Made by a program: the position numbers and the translations under genes. A stretch of 64,000 nucleotides of DNA. Source: Akebia trifoliata. Taxonomy: Eukaryota > Streptophyta > Magnoliopsida > Ranunculales > Lardizabalaceae. Below, in pieces: positions 47,633 through 60,149 of the stretch; the stretch's first letter is position 1; each line of letters opens with the position of its first letter. Below the pieces are notes generated by a model. The model was given only the letters and a program-made list of their open reading frames with translations. It did not search any database and had not been told where the DNA came from. The DNA is taken from NCBI GenBank assembly GCA_017979445.1, contig CM030715.1, positions 31,307,756 to 31,371,755 of the forward strand, given 5' to 3'.

Positions 47633-50600
47633 CTTAGATTTTCTAAAGCAAATTCAATGCAAATTGTGTATTGTTTCTTCTATGTTACATTGCTTATAAA
47701 ACATAGAGTAATTAAGGGAGTTGATTTGGATTATTTGTGAGCCATGAATCCTTAGATCTAACAATGTTTAGAATGAAAATAATTAAGAACAATAAAGAAC
47801 CACAAGATTTACATTTTTCAACTATATCTACACCACAATTCATTATATTTGAGAGTGAATATAATTCTTCCTTTTGGTTATCCCTCCTTTGGTGATAGTT
47901 AACTAGATTGAGGGTTGGTGGGACGCAAAGGCACCTAAATGGACCACATGGGGATCTTAACGTGGCACTTCTGGTCCTCTTTATACACGCGAGCATGGTC
48001 TATTTTCACAACTTACATTGAGATAAGACTTTGATGATAAAGATTTTTGAAGCAAGCACCATAAAAATAACATTGATTTAAACTTTAGAATGGTCATAAT
48101 CATGATACGTCTTACATGTACCAACTACTACAATTTCTCCCCTATTTAAGTATATTTATATTGAATTAACATTAGAATCAAAATATTGCTCCCATCATGC
48201 TTAGCTTAGTTCTTGTGTATGTACGAAGGTCAATCTTTAATATTATAAGAAACCATTGACTTGTACGGTGAGACGAAATCTTTACCAAAAATTTTTCCCT
48301 AAATGTTTTGGTACTAGGTGGAGGATATGATCGTAGTAGGCGCGACCATGGCATTTTTGCTAGCAAACACTGGTGTTTTAATGATAAAAACGACAAATTT
48401 CAGCCTTAATGCTTATAATATTGTTATATAGATAAGGGCGTTATTAATCTCTAATACAAGTATTAGAGGTAAGTTACCTCAAATACTATATTGTTTTTTT
48501 TTTTAAATCTAACCAAAAAAAAAATCATCTTTTTGTTTTCTAACGACAAAAGATATGAAATTTATATTATCATTCTGTGATGACATCTTCATAAATAATT
48601 TTTTTCGCATATGTAGACCTCTCTTAGTTGGTGGTTCAATCAGTTATTTTCATTAATTAGGTTATAGTTTATGTTTAAATCCTTGCAAAACCATTTGTAT
48701 TCAAGTGGGGACTGCACATATTCATGCTTTGGTATAGTGAATGTTTGGTAGCTAATGACCTTAATGGGGATATGTGCTTAGTGTTAGTAAGTCATTTTCT
48801 TCGCTCATGTGATTTTAGGATTCTTCTTTATATATTGAAAATTTATCACCTTGAAGGTACCAACTTGTTGAGTTGGTAGCACGATGGACCTAGGTTCACA
48901 ATCTATGATAATAATTATTGGGAAGTCAATAAATAGCCTTGAACTAATTAGGGAAAATTTTCAAATAATTATTGGTATTGTCGTAAGTACCAAAAGTGTT
49001 GACATAACTATCACATTCTGTCAACACTTAGAGAACGGTTTGTCAACACCTCTAATATTTTCAAAAACTTTGGTAATTATTTGGGAAATTTTCAAACCAG
49101 TTATACATTTTATTATTTACAATAATTATTAATTTTAACAATAAAAAATATGATAAAAGAATTTGGAATGAAATAAAAATAAACTGAATATCCTCATTAA
49201 TTATGAACTGAAAGGAGCTAGTTTTTTTCAATAAATTCAAGCCAACCCTTCTACAAGAGATCTTTTCTTTACAAGATTCAAAACCGGCTAGCCTGATGGC
49301 TCATTTGTTTTATATGGTTTTTCCAAGAAATACAGAAGAGAATAATGGAGATTATAGGAATATTGGGAGTGATAGGGTTACCATCTTTTTCAAGCATGAG
49401 GTGTTGAAAACAACAGTTCGTCAAATTTGATTAGTTTTTCTTGGCTACTATATACGTCAGGCTCCAACCCATCTATAATAATGACTCCATGCACTGGTAT
49501 AAGCTGCAGCAAAAGTCTCCATTCCAATATTCTCCTTTGCGCAGCACAACTGTGGACGATGGGTCATCCTCCTAAATTTGACCGGACCAAGTAAAATATT
49601 CTAACCATCAGATCAATAGACATCTTGACTGGCCGTTGTTCGCACATTTCACAACCATCAAAAGCAGGAAGTTAATTAATCACCCAACTGTAAATTTATA
49701 CCGTATTTACTCACCCAACTGTAAATTTTAAATTACTCTTAGCTTTTAGATATCTAAAGCAAGTTCAACTTGCTTGTATAGTTTTTCTTTTACACTACAT
49801 TGCTTAGAAAATTGCAAGTAAGAGAGGTGACTTTATTTACCGTCTAAACCAAATCAATGGTCGTTTTGTCAGTATTGTAATTAATTAGTGGGGGAGAGGT
49901 TTAGAGATAAGTTGAAGAGAGTGTAAGAGGGAAGTAGTAACGTAGATAGTGGAGTGTTTTTGAGAGTTATGATGATTTCTATATGATGGTGAGTGTTGAT
50001 ACCACGCCTAAGTTCAATACCCACCTTCTTCAGCTAATAATTGATCAATAATCCCACTAGCCTAGCCAGAAAGTAAAGTTATAGTGCCATTTGTTGGCAC
50101 CATACCAATGACATATGTAGGACCACGCCATTTGTTGGACATGTTTTGACATAAAATGGATTTAATTGAAGTTCTAATGCATTAGTTTAGAGTAGTGATC
50201 GTATTTTACGTCTGCATCACATTGTCAAAACTATTCGATTAGTCTAGCACATAGCTAGATCTGCTACAAATTTTTCCGGAAACTAACTACGTCACCACTT
50301 GGAGTGAACCAAGCCAAGAAAGCATGGCAAAGACTCTCTTCTGGCCTCCTTTGGTGGTGGGGTGCCAAGTCATCTAAAGGAACCACGTGGAGACCTTGAC
50401 AAGGCACTTCTGACCCTCTTGGCGAACACATGACGATGTATTTCACACAACATACATTGAGATAAGACTTTGATGATATATAATTATTTTTTAAGTGAAC
50501 CCTTAGAAAATTAACACTCAATTAAACATTAGGCATGCTACAATCATGATCCGTCTTACATGTACCAACTAGTACAACTTGGCCCTATTAGGCATATTTA

Positions 50601-51241
50601 TATTGGAATTGGCATAAGAATCTAAGTACTGCTTCCATCATACTTAGCTTGTTCTTGTGTCTGTACGAAGAAGGTCAATTTTCAATATTATAAGAACTCA
50701 TTGACTTGTATCGTACAATACATTGTACAATAACTACTTGCAAACGAACATCTTATTTTAATGATTTGTTGGTCCCCATCAAGCAAGAACCAGGACTCCC
50801 TCATTCGTGCTTTAAATTGGTGTTCGCATCTCTAATGGTTGGTACTTGGTGGTAGATATGATGGCAGTAGGAGACCATGTTTTAATGATAAAATTACAAA
50901 TTGCAAGCCTTATTGTTATAATAAAGGAAAATATTAATATCTTATATAAGCATTCGATGTTTGTAATCCCAAATAATTTTTTTTTTAAGAGTTTGTAATA
51001 TTTAAAGAATACTATTCTGACAATAATGCTCCTGCTTTTTTACAATTAGAAAAAAAATTGTATTTTCCAAAATACTCTTAAGACCATTAGGAAATGTTTG
51101 GCTTCAATCATAACTCACTCTTTAAACTCTGGTAAAAGTTGCCTGAGCAGATGATGGGCACATGCCAACTATGTAGAGAACTTTAAATAAACATTAGATT
51201 TCCCCATTTTTATATTGGAACATGAAGGTGTCAGCTTAATT

Positions 51242-51499
51242 CACTACGTGAAAATTGAAAAATTCTACAGAAAAAATTGATAGGCCAAGGCCCATGAATT
51301 TTAGAAATTGAATTTTGACGGTCTAGGGCCGTCGAAATTCTTGATGTTCCCAGATTTGACCCCTTAGAGCTATTGAATTTCTCTCATCCTTCATTAATTT
51401 GATAGATTTGACCTGTCGAAAAAAAAAAATTTGATAATGAAAAATTCGACGCCAATTCGACCTCTTGGTCTGTCAAATTTGGGCTTTTTTCACATTGTG
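51242..51499. mobile_element. CACTA-like mini-element, copy 1
   Basis: 258 bases, left end CACTACGTGAAAA and right end TTTTCACATTGTG. The 3 bases ATT lie on both sides (51239-51241, 51500-51502), the CACTA-superfamily target size. The interior repeats GACGGTC/GTCAAATT words. It falls between the second and third degenerate 2-kb units. No ORF. Confidence 0.8.
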
Positions 51500-53501
51500 A
51501 TTACTAAGTGAAGTTCAAAATTACCCACCTTGGTCTACTAATTATTGACTAATAATCCCACAAACCTCACCAAAAAAAAAAAATTATACTAGAAACCTCC
51601 ATGTTAGTTTAACCATTTCATTGTTTGTGTAGAGCTAGTATATTGTCTCACTTGTGGCACAATACCAATAATATAGGACACCATGCCGTTGGTTGGACCT
51701 TTATCGACACATGATGACTTTGATTAAAGTTATATATAATGCATTTAGAGTGATCATATTTTTTACTGCATCAAATTGTCAATACCCATTCAATTAGATA
51801 GCACACGGCGACTAAATATACTACAACATTTCAGGGAACTAACTACACTGTCACCAATTGCTTGCCAAACACCCAACAGTGAGCGGACCAATCCAAGAAA
51901 GGATGATTTGGTGGAGCGCCAAGTCATCTAAAGGGACCATGTGGAGACCTTGACGAGGCACTTCTGACCCTCTTGGCGCACGCATGAGAGTCTATTTCAC
52001 ACGACATACGTTGAGATAAGACTTTGATGATATATAATTATTTTTTAAGCGAACCAGTAGAAAATTAGACTTTGATGACATTAGACAGCTTATAATCACG
52101 ATCCGTCTTACATTCACCAGCTAGTACTTGTCCCCTATTAAGCATATTTATATTGGAATTAGCAAAAGAATCAAAGCATTGCTCCCGTCATACTTAGCTT
52201 GGTTCTTGTGTCTGTGCCAAGAAGGTCAATTTTCAATATTATAAGAAATTATCGATTTGTATGATACAACTTGATCTCTAGCAAGTACGATAACTACTTG
52301 TGAACGAGCATCTTTTTTAATGATTTGTTGTCTTCATAGATGTTCACATCTTTAATATAGTTGGTACTTGGTGGTGGATCAGATGGATGTAGGCGGACCA
52401 TGTTTTAATGATTTGAATGATAAATTGAGTCTTATTGTTATAGTATCGTTCTATATCTAGTAAATTCTAATATCTAATACCTAATACAAGCATGGGATGT
52501 TAGCAAATCTCCATTAGTTTCTTTTTATTTATTTTTTTTAAATAAAAATCTTGATAGTATTCTTGTAAATATTACAAATTCTTTAAAAAAATATATATTT
52601 TTCAAAATTCTCTTAAAACCATAAGGAAGTGTTTGCCCGAGCAGAACATGAGCAAATGCCAGCTATGTAGAGAACTTTAAATTGACATTAGAGATGCACT
52701 AAGTAATCAAGAACTGTCTCACAACTTGTACCCAGTTAAGAATAATTAAAATGGAATTAAGTAAAATAACACTAAAACTAACTTTGCTCCTATCATCCTT
52801 TGTTGGTTTTGGTCTGGTGAAGCAGGCTAACTTCATACTCGTCACTAGATATTTTAATAAATTATTAAAAATATCCTGAAAACAATATTTACTATAAACT
52901 ATAACGTATACATACTTATGGATGCCATATTTTAATGATTTATGTACTTTTTCAATGGTTTTCGCATTCGTAGACCTCTCTTAGTCCGTGGTTTAGTCCG
53001 TTAATTTCATTTAGTAAGTTATATTTTATTTGTGTTCAAATCTCTTCAAACCCATCTGTAATTCAAGTGGGAATTTCATATTTACATGCTTGGTTTTAGT
53101 GAATGTTTGGTGGTGACCTTAATAGGGACATGTGATTAAGTTTTAACAAGTGGTTTGCCTAATATTTTAGGATGCCTTTTTATTGAAAATTTATCAGCTT
53201 GAAGGTGCAAACTTCCCGAGTCAGTAACAGCACCTGGGCTTGAAATTATCTACATCGAGTTTCCTACCAAAAAGAAGAAAAATGGCCGTAAACTTATGTC
53301 ATGGTAGCCCTAAATTTAAATAGGACCTAATTTTTGTGTTTTTGAATTGTTTAATAGTTTTTTTAATCAATTTTTCAGTTTTTAGGACTTTTACAAATCT
53401 TCATGATTAAATTAGGGTTTTGTTTACTATTTAAGCTCTTTTTATGAAGTAATTAGTCAATTCTTTTTTTTTTTTTTTATTGTTGCAATTATCCATTTGT
53501 C

Positions 53502-53785
53502 ACAACGTGAAAGAAGCCCATATTTGACTGCCCAAGGCCGTCGAATTTCATAAAATTCAATGAACCACAGCTTTTTTTTTTCCGTTGACTTTTTCATTGT
53601 CAGTTTTTTTTTTTTTTTTCCAATGGGTCAAAACCGTCAAATTAATGTAGAATCGGAGACATTCGATGACTCTAAGCCATCAAATCCGGGGAATATAACA
53701 AAATTTGATGGCCTTGGGTCATTGAAATTCGGTTTTTAAAATTCATGGGCTTGGCCTGTCAAAATTTCAATTTTAACGTGATGTA
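53502..53785. mobile_element. CACTA-like mini-element, degenerate copy 3
   Basis: Left end CACAACGTGAAAG and the same interior order (AGGCCGTCGAATTTC, TTTTTCATTGTCAG, ATTCATGGGCTTGGCC). The right end (TTTTAACGTGATG) has decayed, so the limit is approximate. A plus-strand ORF overlaps its end and is not a gene. Confidence 0.6.
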
Positions 53786-55280
53786 TGCAATGTTATCCAA
53801 CCCACAACACAACTTATATGTTTGTGTCTTATTAAATTTCAAGAGAATTTGGAAAAGCTGTAAAATTTCAAGTTTAAAACTTGAACGGAAGTATCTATGC
53901 CACCAATCACTCACAAAAGGTTCTTTCTGTTACCAAATAAAAATGTTAAAAAAAAAAAAAAAAAAAGTGCTTGCAAAGGTAATAATGGGCATCAAATCAA
54001 AACTTTGAATGGTTTTCTTTAACAACTTGAGACCGATACAATACCCATCAAAGTCTTTTTCAATAACGATGGCTGAAGTTGACTTCTTCTAAGGTCTTTG
54101 TTGAAGACAGATGTGTTCTTTGTTTTGTATTAAGAGGAGACACATTAGGCCAACATACTAAGCTATCAAAGTGATAAGGGTATGAAACTCATTTGGTTAA
54201 TAATAGATAAGATAACCAGAGCATGTGATATTATCAACATTAACAAATATTTCATCAAAAATGTGGTGTGAATCTCAATGACAATCCAATGCTTGGGGTC
54301 TCAAGATGACGTGGGTCCGGCCAACTTGCAACATTTATCAAAAAAACAAAAAAGAACATTAGCAAATGTGATTATTCTAAATAGGGCTCGATGGTCAACA
54401 CTAGATACACATATTGTAAACCTTAGTTTAATTACTATTGCTTAGAAAGCAAGTTTTGTTTTTAATTAAGTGAGATAATATTTATTTGAACTATGGTAGA
54501 TACAGATATATAAGCCAAAAATTAGCATGTCATCACATGTGCAAGTTGCACTAATAACCATTCTTATATTAGGCATCAAACCCAACTCTAGGTGTAGGGT
54601 AGTAGATGCTCAAGTTTTTTTTTGGCTTCTAATCTCACATTAATTACTTTAATTATTTTCATTATTTATATATTATTTGTAATAATTGATTACTTCACGT
54701 GGGATAAGTAACAACTTTGATTAAATAAAATAGCAACCATATACAAATCAAGATCCATCATCAACTAATTAAACCACTTTTGTAATGGTTGACAAATCGG
54801 GCACTATGTTGAGTCATCGCGTGCCATCTCTTCGATCAATAAAGGGTAGTGTGACATGCAACACTCAATTACTAATAGCTTGTGTATGTAATTTGTATAA
54901 TCATATAGGCTATATAGTAGACTCAAACCCTAGGATCAATACATGGAATACTATTGTAAATGAAAAGAATTTATCAATCACATATTCACAATTTTTTTTT
55001 GGAAGGGACTTGATTGGTTAAATATCCAATCCCAAGAATGCAATTGTAATAAGCTAATGATATGTACGTTCCTTGATCTGGTAGTTATAAAATCATAGAT
55101 ATTTTTCTTGAGTATCCCAAAGCAAAGGATCTATGATTTTGTGTTGGGAATGTATAGAGGCATTTGAAAAAAGAACGTCAGATTATTGCGACTCATTGTA
55201 ATAAGACTATGTCATCAAGTCACTTGCAATTCAATTATTAATTGATTATGAGTAGCCTAAAATATAATATTTTAAAGTAA
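53786..55280. other. AT-rich intergenic DNA
   Basis: No gene or clear element. A very diverged Fold-B-like phrase (AAGGATCTATGATTTTG, about 55126) is the only recognisable item. Confidence 0.4.
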
Positions 55281-55281
55281 T

Positions 55282-55650
55282 ATGAATTTACACTTACATT
55301 GTGTTTGAATTGAGAGAAAATAAATGAGTTTCTCTCCATCTCTCTTGTTTGGATTGTTAAGTGGGGAGAGAAGATAAAAGAATTGGAGAAATGAGGAGAG
55401 AAAAAAAGACAAGTTTTCTTTCTCTCCAAAAGTAGAAAAAAGAGGAGAGGAATGGAGAGAAAACCTTTTAAAATATTATATAATTTCAATTTTGCCCTAA
55501 GATCTTTTTTAAGATATTTTAAAATTTCAAAATTATCTCAAGTTCTCTCCTGTCAATCCAAACATAGTGGAGAGAAAATGAATTTCTCTTCTTTTCTCTT
55601 AATGAGTTTCTCTTCTATCCACTTCTCTCAATCCAAACATAACCTTAAAC
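55282..55650. mobile_element. purine-rich inverted-repeat mini-element
   Basis: Left TTGTGTTTGAATTGAGAGAA, right TTCTCTCAATCCAAACATAA, about 350 bases. The interior is made of GGAGAGAA tracts on the left and TTCTCTCC on the right, giving a long hairpin. No target duplication could be fixed. Short ORFs on both strands are low-complexity. Confidence 0.6.
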
Positions 55651-56120
55651 TATAATATTTTATCTCTTCTTATATGAGACCTAAATAGTCAAACTCTTAA
55701 AAGATTTGCGAGAAAAGATTTCTCAAATACATAGAATCTTCCAAGCCAATCCAATGTGAGGCTATTTTTATTTAAGCCACTCTTTCTTAAAAATCTCAAG
55801 TCAAGTTGAAAAGTCACAAACAACATTCATGAACCAAATCACAAATAACCATAATCCACAAAAATTTATTATAGAGAAAAATGTGCTTAAAAATAATTTT
55901 TAAAATGTAAAAAGAACATATTTTGTTTTAGAAAAACAATTATAACTCATGTTATTGGCTTAGACCATTCTTAGGAAGGAAGGAGAAAGACTATTTAAAA
56001 GCATAATTCTATAGGTTTTGGATAAGACTTAAAAGATATTTATGCGATTGATTTCACCAAATTTGTATTCTTTTGCTGTGAGTTTTAGGATTGCAAACTT
56101 TTGTATTATGGGGAAAAAGA
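55651..56120. other. AT-rich intergenic DNA
   Basis: Nothing recognised. Confidence 0.4.
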
Positions 56121-56129
56121 TGCAAAATA

Positions 56130-56360
56130 TTTACAATTATATAAATAAGCAAACAAGGGGCTTAGAGGACACACAGACGTGTTTCCAAACGTCAGGTCCA
56201 CTTGACCCGTATGACCACGTCAGCAGCATCAAGTTGAATTAATCTATATGCTTTGTCAATGACGTGTCAATCACACGGACCAATAAGCGTGTAATTAAGC
56301 TGACCAGCGATTTTATAGCTAGATCCGTTGGTACGGACGTTGTACTTGTACTACCTCTTT
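56130..56360. promoter_or_regulatory. promoter-like cluster of ACGT motifs without a gene
   Basis: A less AT-rich island with GACCACGTCAGCAG, AATGACGTGTCAATC, GACGTGTTTCC and CCAATAAGCGTG in about 130 bases, then TTTTATAGC. Such ACGT-core and CCAAT words are typical of plant promoters, but no coding exon follows within 3 kb on the plus strand. It may be a promoter relic or chance. Confidence 0.25.
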
Positions 56361-56558
56361 CTTAGACTTTCTCTTTAGTAGCCTCAGACAATGTTTGACG
56401 CTGTATATCAAACTAACGGTTCGGATTAGTGAAAAAATATAGTTTCCTAGGGATTTGTATCGCTCTACTTGACATCCGTTATTTTTAGTTAACTAGGAAA
56501 AACTTTTTTTTTTTTATAAGGAACCTACAATTAAGCCATTTTATATTTGAGAGCTGCC

Positions 56559-56650
56559 ATTGTCACACTAACTTTTACTAATGCCACACTAATTCACAGG
56601 TAAGAATTACATAGAATTGGTGTGGCTTTAATAACAATTAGTGTGACAAT
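56559..56650. repeat. near-perfect small hairpin repeat
   Basis: ATTGTCACACTAACTTTTAC and the inverse of it in AACAATTAGTGTGACAAT bracket an inner pair GCCACACTAATT / AATTGGTGTGGC. At 92 bases it is a compact MITE or a precursor-like hairpin; no adjacent gene. Confidence 0.5.
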
Positions 56651-57130
56651 AGTAACGCTTTTATGTTTTTATCAAGGACTTTTGCCCTTCAAATCTTCAA
56701 TTTTATCAAACACACACCCATATCCAAGAAATTAAGCGAACCTATTCAACAAATTGTTACTGGTTTGATCTAAATGGTTCAATAAAAAACTACCAAACAC
56801 ACTCATTAGCCTTTTTTTATTTTTTGTTTTTTTTTAAAGTGGGGGTGCATTTTGAGAACATGTAGGGTTTAACAAGAGTTTGAGACTTAATTAAAATCTT
56901 CTTTATCTTAAATTTTAAAATTATAAATTATAAATTATGCATAATTATAATAAGAATTAAAATATCTTCTCTTAAAATTTGGGATTGCCTAAATGAATCG
57001 TGTTCCTTCATTTTACTCATTAAAATAATTTGAAACAATTTCTAAAACTTCAAAATCCAAAACTGAAAATAATGTATTTATTGAGAGTGAGAATAGCAAT
57101 ATAGTAAGCACTTTTAATGCATTTTTTATA

Positions 57131-57165
<35 letters not shown>

Positions 57166-57171
57166 GAGAGA
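56651..57171. other. AT-rich intergenic DNA with (CT)n(TA)n
   Basis: No gene; ends in a CTCTCT then TATATA run that borders the next Fold-A copy. Confidence 0.4.
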
Positions 57172-57472
57172 GGGTCAGGTTCAAACGACAACCATTTCAA
57201 CACACATATAGACAACGTGTTTTGTCTTATATGGGCAAAAATGTTTGGAATGGGCTGATTTTTTGTGAGGATGATCTCTGTGGTGAGGAGATCATCCTTG
57301 CCAAAAATCAGCCCATTCCAAAACTTCTAGACCGTCTAATTTTTGTAAATCAATTTTGATGGGGTCACAGAGATCATCCTCACAAAAAATCAGCCCATTC
57401 CAAACATTTTTGCCCATATAAGACAAACACGTTGTCGCAATGTGTGTCGCAAAGTGTGTCGTAGAACCCGAC

Positions 57473-57474
<2 letters not shown>
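57172..57474. mobile_element. Fold-A element, GGGTCG subtype
   Basis: 303 bases; left GGGTCAGGTTCAAACGACAA, right GTGTCGTAGAACCCGACCC, then TTTTGTCTTATATGGGCAAA in both arms as in the 17747-18114 copy. The second hairpin is shortened (GATGGGGTCACAGAGATC). A long (TA)n follows at 57475-57520. The plus ORF 57117-57359 is a repeat read-through. Confidence 0.82.
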
Positions 57475-57520
<46 letters not shown>

Positions 57521-57522
<2 letters not shown>

Positions 57523-58279
57523 CTATTACCTTATGAGTTATGAAATAAGGTAGGACTAGTAAATAACATTAAAATCACTGTTGCCTTATGAGAAAAACGT
57601 TTGAAATTCAAAATTTAAATGTCAAACATAAATTAAGGGAACATTTATTAGAAAAAAAATGCACTAAATAACAACATCATCTTACATCTCTGATAAGGTC
57701 CATGCATCCCGGATAATTCTACTACATATGGTTTCAACATGCATTCTTTTGATATATGACTTTTCTATCTTCAACCCATTCCTTTAACATATATGATACA
57801 ATGAACACCAAGCAATCTCGATGAATATCACCATGCAAAAGAGTGATTTTTTGCTCATAGAATTTTTCGTCACAATGCTCATAGGCTCTAGTTCGTGCCA
57901 CGTTATGCCTAACAATGGTAATTTTGTAAATTGAGAATGCCATTCAATACTCGCAGGCTTGTGTGATTGTTGGATCCTAGATTTTGTGAGCACCCTAAGT
58001 AAAAAAAAATTCACCAGCACTTTTTTGTTTTTTACTAGTTTAGCCCTCTAGGTTTCGTGGAAAAACTTAGATCCAAAAAATAAAATTACTTTTCGACTCG
58101 ATCTAAGGTTTTGAAAATGGACGGCTACCGAACTTCCACCTAATTCTCAAATTTAAAATTAAAATTCAATAGTGAAAAATAACTTTTTTTGAAATTTTCT
58201 TTTTGAAAGTTCAAAAGTTTTGTCCTCTACAACCCTAAAGCATCTTATCATGGGTTTGCATGTCACAAGTTGATCCCAA
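57521..58279. other. intergenic DNA with an unclassified repeat
   Basis: 58060-58270 is the inverted copy of the repeat seen near 9790, 15110 and 34080 (CCAAGGTTTTGAAAATGGAC type words). No gene; the minus ORFs 57734-58020 have no recognisable domain. Confidence 0.45.
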
Positions 58280-58560
58280 CACAATGTGAAAAAAAAAATC
58301 CAAATTGGACGGCCCTAGGCCGTCAAATTTCCTAAAATTCGACAAATCAAGGGGTTGAATTTTTCATTGTCAAAATTTTTTTTTGACGGGTTGAAACTGT
58401 CAAATTAATGAAGGATGAGTGAAATTCAATAGCTCTAAACCGTCAAATCTAGGAATATCAAGAATTTGAACGGTCCTAGACCGTCAAAATTTAATTTCAA
58501 AAATTCGTGGGCCTTGAACCTTCAATTTTTTATGTCGAATTTTCCAGTTTTCACATATTG
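58280..58560. mobile_element. CACTA-like mini-element, copy 2
   Basis: 281 bases, left CACAATGTGAAAA, right TTTTCACATATTG, with CAA directly repeated on both sides (58277-58279, 58561-58563). The interior matches the reverse of copy 1 (GGCCGTCAAATTTCC, GACGGGTTGAAACTGTC). No ORF. Confidence 0.8.
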
Positions 58561-58563
58561 CAA

Positions 58564-59340
58564 GGACGCTTAGTAAGGGTGAAATCCTTACTAACTTAGT
58601 AAGACTGGTTGGAATAAAAGAATTTTCATTCTAAAAATATAAAACGAGATTATTATGAAATTTCTTTATAACCAGCATTATTTTATTTTGGTCTTAAATT
58701 AGTAAAAAAAAACACATTTTTTGTTATACCATTAAAATTATTAAGTTTTAGTGTGAATAGATACTGATCTAGAAAGAAGAGTGAATAGTTCATGGCGCAT
58801 TATTATAATCTTAATGTATTAAAAACGTGGTGTAAAATAAAATGAAGGCCACTTCATATTGTTTGGTTGTGAATTTATACCAATTATATTAACATTATAA
58901 TTCTCAAAGTCTTATCCCAAAAAATTGAAGACACTTTGACAAATCAAATCTTCCATTAATTAAAATTCATATTAAGAGATGTCAAAGTTTATACACAAAT
59001 TGTCAACCTGGCATAACCTTTCTTTATCGAGGTTTGAGACGGACAATGTAGAAGAAAAAAAAAGGGGGAAAAATAGACTATCAAAATTCATCTCCTACAC
59101 AAGATTTATAGATTGTATTTATATTGTTAGCCATAAGGTATGATATATTCTAAGATCATAGAAACCTATTACTTATGTTGAACAAAATTTTCATCAAGTA
59201 AAACTTGCTCGATTTAAATTGGGTAATAATAGAATTTTATGAAAGACTGATGATAATCTACCGTTCTTATGAAATTGTGTGCTTTGCATCCGTAGTCAAT
59301 CATATCACATTTTCTCATTATATTTGTATCTATAATAGTT
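58564..59340. other. AT-rich intergenic DNA
   Basis: A short phrase AGTAAGGGTGAAATCCTTAC also occurs near 15060 and 34020 in inverted form. No gene. Confidence 0.4.
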
Positions 59341-59344
59341 CTTG

Positions 59345-59710
59345 TTCAATAAACACATTTTGGAAATTCGGATTTTGTATCGAAAACACCTTAAAAATTC
59401 TTTTTTTTTATCAAAATACCCTTAGATGTTTATTCCCAATATCTATTTAAGGCAAGCGATAAAGTGCAATAAATACACTTTGAAAATTGAAATCTAAGAA
59501 TATTTTGATTAAAAAAAATATTTTTTAGAATAATACAAAAGTGACCTCAAGATACGAGTGAAAAGCATTTATGATTCCCATCCACTTTCATGTAAAGATA
59601 TGTGATAAGAGGTTCAATCTTGAGATCACTCCAACAAGATTCCTATTTTTTTTTTTTTAAAGGGCATTTTCGATATAAAATCTAATTTCCAAAGTGTTTT
59701 TATTGCCTAC
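59345..59710. repeat. inverted-repeat element with three related arms
   Basis: GCAATAAATACACTTTGAAA (59466) and its inverse CCAAAGTGTTTTTATTGC (about 59689-59706) form the main pair. A third arm CAATAAACACATTTTGGAAA lies at 59348. AT-rich filler includes ATTTTGATTAAAAAAAAT. Likely a MITE with a partial second copy. Confidence 0.5.
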
Positions 59711-60019
59711 TAAAGTGTGCTCTTAGGGCACTCGTTAACTTGACCCAAAAAGCTAATACTCATGGGTCCTATCTAAGAATCTTATGAAATTAGGTCAGCT
59801 TCATGGTCTCCCAAATAGCATTCTTGTAATTTATTGGAACATTTAAGGGCATTATAATGTCGTTGAACTAACCGTGTCGGTTCAAAAATGATTAAAAAAA
59901 TAAAATTAAAAATAAAACCTTTTTATGTCAAAGTCAGGTGGATTTATGTTATCCTTGGATATAATCTCCCATAGTAATCCAAATCCCACACGTTGGATTT
60001 CGGTGTCCAAAAGTCAACG

Positions 60020-60149
60020 GTTTCACAATGTTCCTTCTCTCTCTCTCTTTCCGTATAAAAGCAACCCAAAGTCCAAACATTTGTTACAAAATCACATTTT
60101 TCTTGGGCAACAATTAAACCAAGAACCCAAACACAAGACGAAGAAGAAG
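60020..60149 (+). promoter_or_regulatory. promoter and 5' UTR of the DUF1442 gene
   Basis: A CT-rich Y-patch (TTCTCTCTCTCTCTTTCC) precedes TATAAAA at 60054-60060, with the ATG 90 bases on, all normal plant core promoter spacing. AAAGTCAACG upstream contains the inverse of a TTGAC W-box core. Confidence 0.6.

Larger units (their letters stand above)
46700..53400. repeat. three degenerate direct repeats of a ~2-kb non-coding unit
   Basis: Blocks recur in the same order at about 46700-48900, 49230-51200 and 51530-53400. One is GACCACATGGGGATCTTAAC (47941) / GAACCACGTGGAGACCTTGA (50378) / GACCATGTGGAGACCTTGAC (51942), each followed by GCACTTCTG and GAGATAAGACTTTGATGAT. Another is GTTCTTGTGT...GAAGGTCAA at about 48210, 50655 and 52205. 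A third is GTAGACCTCTCTTAGT at 48615 and 52970. No long ORF survives in any unit. Could be relics of a tandem gene or promoter cluster, or an unclassified repeat. Confidence 0.65.

Noticed and set aside
59925..60149. N-terminal extension of the 319-codon ORF upstream of the DUF1442 start
   Set aside because: It crosses the TATA box and leader; homologues start at MKxVWxPExA, matching the ATG at 60150.
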